From Clostridiaceae bacterium AF10-41 (GTDB lineage Bacteria > Bacillota > Clostridia > Clostridiales > Clostridiaceae), in the NCBI GenBank assembly GCA_027686065.1, contig JAQCTH010000013.1:1-63340 (forward strand): a stretch of DNA of 63,340 bases. Reading direction: 5' to 3'. Positions within the stretch are counted from its first letter, which is position 1. Each line of letters begins with the position of its first letter. Below the pieces are notes generated by a model. The model was not told the DNA's origin, made no database searches, and worked only from the letters and a program-made list of their open reading frames with translations. The position numbers were made by a program, and so were the translations under genes. Below are positions 57,795 to 63,340 of the stretch, piece by piece.

Positions 57795-59450
57795 ATGAAT
57801 ACTTTTAAAATAATTTATAAAGACAAAGAACATTTGGTTAATGAAGGAACTACTTATAAAGAATTTATAGAAAAGTTTTTAAATATTGATTCAACTAAAA
57901 TAGCATTATGCAGATTGGACAAAGATTATTATGAACTATTTCGTGAAATATATAGAGATGGAAAGATAGAATTAATAGAATTTGATAGTCCAATAGGATA
58001 CAAAATTTATACTAGAACTCTTCAATTTATTTTTATAAAAGCTACATTAGATCTTTATGATAATTCAATTATAACAATTGAGCATAGCATTGGAGACGGT
58101 GTATTTGGTGAGCTTCATAAGGAAGAAGTATTAAATAAGGAAGATATAAATAAGATAAAGATTCGAATGAAGGAGCTTATAGATGCAGATGTTCCAATAA
58201 AAAGAATAAAAGTTAAAAGAGAAAAAGCTATTGAAATATTTAAAGGATATGGCATGGAGGATAAGGTTTCATTATTGAATCATGTAAATTTTGAAAATGT
58301 TAAGTTATATGAATTAGATGGAAGGTATGATTACTTTTATGGCCAGATGGCATATTCAACAGGAATTATAAAAGCTTTTGATTTAATGTATTATGAACCA
58401 GGCTTTGTATTAAGATATCCTAAAAAGAATGATTTAAATGTTGTAGCAGATTTTAAGGAAAATAGGAAGTTGTCTCAAATATTTATAGAAACAGAAAGAT
58501 GGCTTAATATTTTAGAAGTTGGTGAAGTTGGTTCATTAAATGATAAAGTAGAAAATAAAGAATTCAGAGATTTAGTTATGGTTTCAGAAGCCCTTCATGA
58601 AAAGAAAATTGCTCAAATAGCAGATATGATAAATGAAAGAAAAGAAACAAAAGTTGTATTAATAGCAGGACCAAGTTCATCTGGTAAAACAACCTTTGCT
58701 AATAGATTATCAGTGCAACTTAGAGTAAATGGGTACGTGCCAATTCCTATATCGTTAGATGATTACTTTGTAGATAGAGATCATACTCCAAAGGATGAAA
58801 ATGGAGAATATGATTTTGAAAGTGTATATTCATTAGATTTAGATTTATTTAATAAACATTTATGCAGTTTGTTAAAGGGAGAAGAAGTAGAAATTCCAAG
58901 GTATAATTTCAGAAAAGGAGAAAGGGAGTGGATAGATCATAAACTTATTCTTCCAAGTAATGGAGTTCTGTTAATAGAAGGAATTCATGGATTAAATCCT
59001 ATTTTAACATCATCTATTTCAGATAAGCAGAAATTTAAAATATATATATCAGCATTAACACAATTAAATCTTGATAATCATAATAGAATTGCAACAACAG
59101 ATATAAGAAGAGTAAGAAGAATAGTTAGAGATTACTTATCAAGAGGATATGGGGGAGAGGATACATTAAAGATGTGGCCATCTATTAGAAGAGGTGAGGA
59201 AAAAAATATTTTCGTTTTTCAAGAAGAAGCAGATGTAATGTTTAACTCTACCTTAGTTTATGAATTATGTGTATTAAAAAAATATGCTTTAGAAGAGTTA
59301 GATAAAATTAGTGAAGATAGTCCAGTGTATTTAGAAGCAAGCAGATTAAAATCTTTCTTAGGATTTTTTAAAGAAATAGATAAAGATTATGTTCCAACCA
59401 ATAGTATCCTACGAGAATTCATTGGAGGAAGCGTGTTTTATAAATACTAA
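57795..59450 (+). CDS. TGS/ThrRS-like domain fused to uridine kinase-type phosphotransferase
   Basis: 551 residues. The N-terminal part (about 1-200) resembles the TGS and second additional domains of threonyl-tRNA synthetase, without a synthetase core. The C-terminal part (about 280-500) is a uridine/phosphoribulokinase-type P-loop kinase: GPSSSGKT (292-299), ISLDDYFVDRDHTPKDENGE, IPRYNFRKGERE and LLIEGIHGLNP. The fusion is common in Firmicutes and its exact substrate is unclear; a nucleoside is most likely. GGAGGACGAGG precedes the ATG. Confidence 0.85.
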   Translation: MNTFKIIYKDKEHLVNEGTTYKEFIEKFLNIDSTKIALCRLDKDYYELFREIYRDGKIELIEFDSPIGYKIYTRTLQFIFIKATLDLYDNSIITIEHSIGDGVFGELHKEEVLNKEDINKIKIRMKELIDADVPIKRIKVKREKAIEIFKGYGMEDKVSLLNHVNFENVKLYELDGRYDYFYGQMAYSTGIIKAFDLMYYEPGFVLRYPKKNDLNVVADFKENRKLSQIFIETERWLNILEVGEVGSLNDKVENKEFRDLVMVSEALHEKKIAQIADMINERKETKVVLIAGPSSSGKTTFANRLSVQLRVNGYVPIPISLDDYFVDRDHTPKDENGEYDFESVYSLDLDLFNKHLCSLLKGEEVEIPRYNFRKGEREWIDHKLILPSNGVLLIEGIHGLNPILTSSISDKQKFKIYISALTQLNLDNHNRIATTDIRRVRRIVRDYLSRGYGGEDTLKMWPSIRRGEEKNIFVFQEEADVMFNSTLVYELCVLKKYALEELDKISEDSPVYLEASRLKSFLGFFKEIDKDYVPTNSILREFIGGSVFYKY

Positions 59451-59462
59451 TATTTAGATTAG

Positions 59463-59546
59463 GTCACAGTTCACAAGATACAGTGCACAGTTATTAATTA
59501 ACAATCAGAGAAAACTGTGAATTGTGAACTGTAAACTGTGAACTGA
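59463..59546. repeat. Dispersed palindromic repeat, family A
   Basis: CACAGTTCACAAGATACAGTG on the left (59465-59485) and the heptamer run ACTGTAAACTGTGAACTG on the right are complementary around TTAATTAACA. It lies directly before the ribosome binding site of the hypothetical gene. Confidence 0.65.
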
Positions 59547-59565
59547 AATAAACTTGGGGGTTTTT

Positions 59566-60201
59566 ATGGTATTAAAAAGCGATTATGGGAAAGTAATTTT
59601 AGAGGTAAATGATAGTAATGTTATTTATAAAAAGTTATTTAAGAAGTATGTTATAAAAAAGAGTGATATTAGAAGTATATTTTATGATGAAAGTGTTTTG
59701 GGAATGTTAACTTATAGCGGTAGAGTTTATTCTATTAGTATAAATTCGCTTTTATGGAGTGAAAGAAGTAAGCTTGATGAGTTAAGAAGAGAATTAAATA
59801 AAGAAAATATATTATTTAATTATACTAAAATTACAAACCAAAGTTTATCAATTTTTATCTGGTGGATACCGTATATGATAACAAATATTATGAGATTTAG
59901 ATTAGAAATAATGTTATTAGTGATGATTCCTATTTTAGTTATAATAGCTTATTTTTATAGAAGCTCTAATAGGAATAATATTATTTATAATATTGATATA
60001 AATGAACTTGAAGTCATAAGAAAAAATAATATATTAAAGTATAAAAAACATGAAATAGATGAAATTAAGGTAAGAAAACAAAGTGATTATGTAACAGATA
60101 TTCAATTTATAAAGAATAAGAAAAAATACGATATTTATTTTAAAGAAAGTCCATATTTAATAAAAATATATAATATCAGTTTAGTAAAGCTTTTTAATTA
60201 A
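59566..60201 (+). CDS. Hypothetical membrane protein
   Basis: 211 residues from ATG 59566, which has GGGGGT in front; the four codons upstream lie in that site. Two neighbouring hydrophobic segments (about 101-116 and 120-137, IMLLVMIPILVIIAYFY) are flanked by basic, beta-rich soluble parts on both sides. The N-terminal part (KKYVIKKSDIRSIFYDES) and the C-terminal part look similar in outline, like PH-type membrane-associated domains, but no family could be assigned. It is AT-rich like its neighbours and shows no sign of transfer. Confidence 0.65.
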   Translation: MVLKSDYGKVILEVNDSNVIYKKLFKKYVIKKSDIRSIFYDESVLGMLTYSGRVYSISINSLLWSERSKLDELRRELNKENILFNYTKITNQSLSIFIWWIPYMITNIMRFRLEIMLLVMIPILVIIAYFYRSSNRNNIIYNIDINELEVIRKNNILKYKKHEIDEIKVRKQSDYVTDIQFIKNKKKYDIYFKESPYLIKIYNISLVKLFN

Positions 60202-60333
60202 TTTATTGATATGTATTAACTAATTTATTTTTTTGCTTAAATTAGGCTATATTTAATAGATATATATTGTCTATTATATAGATTATTAATAGAAACATAT
60301 ATATAATATTTCTGACAATAAAAAAAGATGAAG

Positions 60334-60380
60334 CCAGTGGATGGTGCTGATATGATTATTAATTATTAGCTTTCAACTGG
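60334..60380 (+). promoter_or_regulatory. Leader hairpin before the serine dehydratase genes
   Basis: Outer stem CCAGT / ACTGG and inner stem GCTGATA / TATTAGC (one G-U pair) with an 11-nt loop end five bases before the Shine-Dalgarno GGAGGT. It has no T-run. It might regulate translation or be a chance fold. Confidence 0.4.
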
Positions 60381-60395
60381 AAAATGGAGGTAACA

Positions 60396-61076
60396 ATGAG
60401 TAGCATGGGTGTTTTTGATATATTGGGACCTATAATGGTAGGACCCTCTTCTTCACATACAGCAGGGGCAGCAAGATTAGGTAAAGTTGCACGTGCAATT
60501 GCAGGGGATGAAATTGTAGAAGTTACTTTTTTATTACATGGATCTTTTGGCAAAACCTATAAAGGCCATGGTACAGATAGAGCTTTAGTTGCAGGAATAA
60601 TGGAAATGGATCCATCAGATAAAAGGCTTAGAGATTCTCTTGAAATTGCAAAAGAAAAGAGAATAAAAATAACATTTAGGGATGAAGATTTAGGGGATTA
60701 TCATCCTAATACTGTTAGATTTTTAATGAAGTGTAAAAAGGGAAAAAGTTGTGATGTTATAGGAAGTTCAGTAGGTGGAGGAAATATCGAGATAGTCGAA
60801 ATAAACGGAAATAAAGTTAAATTTACTGGAGCATATGCTACTATAATAACTTCACATAAAGATATACCTGGAACTGTAGCGAAAGTAACTAATATCTTAT
60901 ATAGTCATAAAATTAATATAGCCTTTTTAAATTTAGGAAGAAGTCAAAAAGGAAAAAATGCTACTATGACCTTTGAAGTAGATAGTAAAATTTCAAAGGA
61001 TTTAATTGAAGAAATTAAAGCTGTTGAAGGAATAGAACAAGTAATACTTATAAATAAAGTGGAAGAAGGTGAGTAG
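60396..61076 (+). CDS. sdaAB: L-serine dehydratase, beta subunit
   Basis: 226 residues from ATG 60396, preceded by GGAGGT. The beta subunit of the iron-sulphur L-serine ammonia-lyase that turns serine into pyruvate and ammonia. GPIMVGPSSSHTAGA (about 12-26) is the family signature. A C-terminal ACT domain (about 150-220; GTVAKVTNILYSHKINIAFLN) probably senses serine. The alpha subunit gene starts two bases after its stop. Confidence 0.93.
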   Translation: MSSMGVFDILGPIMVGPSSSHTAGAARLGKVARAIAGDEIVEVTFLLHGSFGKTYKGHGTDRALVAGIMEMDPSDKRLRDSLEIAKEKRIKITFRDEDLGDYHPNTVRFLMKCKKGKSCDVIGSSVGGGNIEIVEINGNKVKFTGAYATIITSHKDIPGTVAKVTNILYSHKINIAFLNLGRSQKGKNATMTFEVDSKISKDLIEEIKAVEGIEQVILINKVEEGE

Positions 61077-61077
61077 T

Positions 61078-61956
61078 TTGGACATAGCAAAATCAGGAGA
61101 AGAACTTATACATATATGTGAAGAGCAGTCAATTTCATTAAGTGAGTATGCAATAATAAGAGAAATGGAAGATAATGATTTATCAAGAGAAGAAGTATTT
61201 TTAAAAATGAAAAAAACATTAGATGTTATGAAAGATGCAGCATCAGAAGCAAGAGAAAAAGAAATATTTTCAGTTAGTGGTTTAATAGGTGGAGATGCAT
61301 ATAAAATGCAGCAATACTTAAAATCAGGAAATTCCTTAACAGGAGACACTATGGTTTTAGCAATGTCCATGGCACTTTCATCCTCAGAAGTTAATGCATC
61401 TATGGGAAAAATAGTTGCTTGCCCTACAGCAGGATCATGTGGAATTTTGCCTGCAGTAATATTGACAGCAGGAGAAAAACTTAATAAAAATGACGAAGAA
61501 CTAATGAAAGCATTATTTGCAGCGGCAGCAGTTGGAATGATTATAGGAAGAAACGCTACATTTGCAGGAGCAGAAGGTGGATGCCAAGCAGAATGTGGAT
61601 CAGCCTCAGCAATGGCAGCAGCAGCTGTTGTAGAAATGATGGGTGGAACACCAAAAATGTCATTAGATGCAGGAGCAATAGTGTTTAAAAATATACTAGG
61701 ATTAGTTTGTGATCCAGTTGCAGGATTAGTTGAAATTCCATGTGCTAAAAGAAATGCTTCAGGAGCTATAAGTGCCTTATGTACAGTTGACTTAGTTATG
61801 GCAGGGGTAGAATCAAAAATACCTTTTGATGACACTGTATCAGCAATGTATAAGGTAGGAAGAAGCTTACCAGCTGAATTAAGAGAAACAGCTCTTGGTG
61901 GAGTTGCAGTAACTAAGGCAGGACTGGCGTTGAAGAAAAAAGTTTATGGAGAATAG
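61078..61956 (+). CDS. sdaAA: L-serine dehydratase, alpha subunit
   Basis: 292 residues. TTG 61078 is chosen because AAGGTGA of the end of sdaAB is well placed for it; GTG 61069 is the alternative. It carries the catalytic domain with the cysteines of the 4Fe-4S cluster: CPTAGSCGILPAV (about 117), EGGCQAECGSASAMAAAA and CDPVAGLVEIPCAKRN. The pair of subunits is typical of Firmicutes. Confidence 0.94.
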   Translation: MDIAKSGEELIHICEEQSISLSEYAIIREMEDNDLSREEVFLKMKKTLDVMKDAASEAREKEIFSVSGLIGGDAYKMQQYLKSGNSLTGDTMVLAMSMALSSSEVNASMGKIVACPTAGSCGILPAVILTAGEKLNKNDEELMKALFAAAAVGMIIGRNATFAGAEGGCQAECGSASAMAAAAVVEMMGGTPKMSLDAGAIVFKNILGLVCDPVAGLVEIPCAKRNASGAISALCTVDLVMAGVESKIPFDDTVSAMYKVGRSLPAELRETALGGVAVTKAGLALKKKVYGE

Positions 61957-61989
61957 TATATAATTTTGCTTATCCAAATTAAATTATAT

Positions 61990-62042
61990 ATTATCTGCTA
62001 CTTGTTTCCTGTTACCTGACACTTGTTCCCTTTTAAAACTAG
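61990..62042. repeat. Short family A repeat after sdaAA
   Basis: CTTGTTTCCTGTTACCTGAC then ACTTGTTCCC, the same words as at 49120-49150. The rest of the 282-bp gap up to the azoreductase gene holds only a weak AT hairpin (about 62110-62145) and no gene. Confidence 0.5.
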
Positions 62043-62238
62043 TGAATTATTATAATATTTTGCATATAGAAGGGAAATAATATATTTGTTAAGTATTAAA
62101 TAAAAGACAAAAGAAATAATTATTATTAATTGATAATTATTTCTTGAAAAATATTCTGAAATACTTTAATATTTATATTATAGAATTATAAAAAATTAAA
62201 TGCAGATTATATGCATTAATTGAAATTAGGAGGAAGAC

Positions 62239-62844
62239 ATGAGTAAAGTACTATATGTAAAAGCAAATATTAAACCAGAGGGACAATCAAGAACATTTAG
62301 GGTATCAGATAGTTTTATTGAAGAATATAAAAAGAATAATCCAAATGATGAAATTATAGTTTTAGATTTATATAATGAAAAAATAGATTTTTTAAGACTA
62401 GATGATTTACAATCAGTATTTGGTGAAAAAACTGAAGAAAGTAAAAATCACCCAATATTAAAATATGCTTATCAAATGGCAGAAGCTGATAAAATTGTTA
62501 TTGCAGCACCAATGTGGAATTTAGGTGTTCCAGCAATAGTAAAAGCTTATTTTGATTATACAAGTGTAACTGGAATAACTTTTAAATATACTGCAAATGG
62601 CCCAGTTGGAATATGTAAGGCTACTAAAGCTATTATAGTTTCAGGAAGAGGTGGAGATTATACAAACCCAGTAACTTCACAATTTGAAATGGGAGAAAGA
62701 TACTTAAGAACAATATTAGGCTTCTTTGGAGTAAAGGATATTAAGAGTGTTGCAGCAGAAAATCTTGATGTACAAGGAATGGATGTAGAAGCAATTGTTA
62801 ATAAAGCAATTGAAGAAGCAAAGGAAATTGCAAAGGAATTCTAA
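62239..62844 (+). CDS. azoR: FMN-dependent NADH azoreductase / quinone reductase
   Basis: 201 residues, flavodoxin-like fold. VKANIKPEGQSRTFRVSD at the start is the FMN-phosphate loop (S-x-S/T region), APMWNLGVPAIVKAYFDY and VSGRGGDY complete the FMN site. Such enzymes reduce azo dyes and quinones with NADH and probably protect against electrophiles. AGGAGG precedes the ATG. It stands alone. Confidence 0.9.
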   Translation: MSKVLYVKANIKPEGQSRTFRVSDSFIEEYKKNNPNDEIIVLDLYNEKIDFLRLDDLQSVFGEKTEESKNHPILKYAYQMAEADKIVIAAPMWNLGVPAIVKAYFDYTSVTGITFKYTANGPVGICKATKAIIVSGRGGDYTNPVTSQFEMGERYLRTILGFFGVKDIKSVAAENLDVQGMDVEAIVNKAIEEAKEIAKEF

Positions 62845-62972
62845 ATTTCATAAATTTAATGTGAAATAAAGGATTAGAAAGAATAATTGAATATCATCAC
62901 TTTAAATCTATTATTTTCTATGAATAGTATCTATTTAAAAGTAAATAATAAGTTCGTAAGGTGGTGATTATA

Positions 62973-63131
62973 ATGAATAAAAATCCAAATATAAAATGTA
63001 CAGTTGAACAATGTAAGTACAATAATGCAAATGAAAGATATTGTACATTATCAATGATTGAAGTTGGAACTCATGAAAAAAATCCAACAGAACCAAAATG
63101 TACAGATTGTAATTCTTTTGAATTAAAATAA
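62973..63131 (+). CDS. DUF1540 small cysteine-rich protein
   Basis: 52 residues starting MNKNPNIKCTVEQCKYNN at ATG 62973, with AAGGTGGTG in front. Five cysteines in the pattern C-x4-C-x9-C followed near the C-terminus by C-x2-C (CTDCNSFELK) match the DUF1540 family, which probably binds a metal. Function unknown. A good terminator follows, supporting a real short gene. Confidence 0.82.
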   Translation: MNKNPNIKCTVEQCKYNNANERYCTLSMIEVGTHEKNPTEPKCTDCNSFELK

Positions 63132-63178
63132 TAGTATAAAAATATATTATTATTTTAATCGTAATGAAAAATTCCATA

Positions 63179-63214
63179 AAAATAGAGAAAGCAGATTTGC
63201 TTTCTCTATTTTTT
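63179..63214 (+). terminator. Terminator after the DUF1540 gene
   Basis: AATAGAGAAAGC / GCTTTCTCTATT, perfect 12-bp stem with a 6-nt loop and T-run. The remaining 126 bp of the window are AT-rich with nothing recognisable. Confidence 0.92.
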
Positions 63215-63340
63215 ATGTGAGAAAAATTATAAAAAATAAATAACAAATTTATTACTTGGATAAAATTAATACTTCTAGGTAAAAATAATATTTGATATAA
63301 AAATGTTATAAAAATAATATTTAACATTTTGTAGAAATCC

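Noticed and set aside
61002..61835. Long open frame on the minus strand opposite sdaAA
   Set aside because: It is the shadow of a strongly conserved enzyme gene; its product is of low complexity (Ala/Ser/Pro-rich) and it has no ribosome binding site.

Overview
The window is AT-rich and densely coded. Clean Shine-Dalgarno sites, frequent TTG/GTG starts, a rubrerythrin tail, an iron-sulphur serine dehydratase, a sortase-anchored protein and many PTS genes point to a low-GC Gram-positive anaerobe, most likely a Clostridium of the sensu stricto group. No rRNA, tRNA, CRISPR array, prophage or transposase gene was seen.

Layout. (1) 1-1.8 kb: end of a rubrerythrin gene and a cardiolipin synthase. 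(2) 1.8-12.9 kb: an almost complete aromatic amino acid pathway: two DAHP synthases, aroB, aroA, aroC, pheA, aroE, aroK, aroQ and tyrA, with a GNAT gene in the middle. It is preceded by an aromatic-rich 44-codon ORF and a terminator that look like an attenuator. (3) 13.3-17.2 kb: HD-GYP protein, CYTH protein, ZIP metal transporter, class II aldolase. (4) 17.7-25.2 kb: MurNAc salvage (murR, murQ, murP), a 1100-residue wall-anchored serine hydrolase of the beta-lactamase/AmiE type and a HAD phosphatase. (5) 25.5-27.7 kb: nucleoid-associated protein and an alpha/beta hydrolase with a cre-like site. (6) 27.8-32.6 kb: a LicT-controlled beta-glucoside PTS operon with three RAT antiterminator sites. 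(7) 32.8-46.3 kb: a 14-gene same-strand block: KAS III-like enzyme, LivHMGF-LivJ transporter, CoA-transferase, alpha/beta hydrolase, TetR regulator, FabG-type reductase, thiolase, MaoC hydratase, Pta and AckA. (8) 46.4-56.2 kb, minus strand: a secreted 3D-domain protein and the arginine operon argGHCJBD-argF. (9) 56.5-63.3 kb: DUF4363/DUF421 pair, TGS/uridine-kinase fusion protein, a hypothetical membrane protein, sdaAB-sdaAA, an FMN azoreductase and a DUF1540 peptide.

How the parts work together. Block 7 reads as one regulated metabolic module: an organic acid is imported by the Liv transporter, activated with CoA, processed by hydratase, dehydrogenase and thiolase to acetyl-CoA, and converted to ATP by Pta-AckA. 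The same palindrome, GTAAG-N6-CTTAC, lies upstream of the KAS III-liv genes, upstream of tetR and upstream of fabG, so the TetR protein probably controls the whole module. The substrate is not known. This is the best candidate in the window for an undescribed system.

The non-coding DNA is unusually structured. At least five families of dispersed, mostly palindromic repeats fill the gaps between genes. One is a 203-bp near-palindrome present in two copies about 96% identical, one of them inside the arg operon. The beta-glucoside operon carries two 32-nt identical RAT copies, the second followed by a hairpin that covers part of the ribosome binding site rather than by a terminator.
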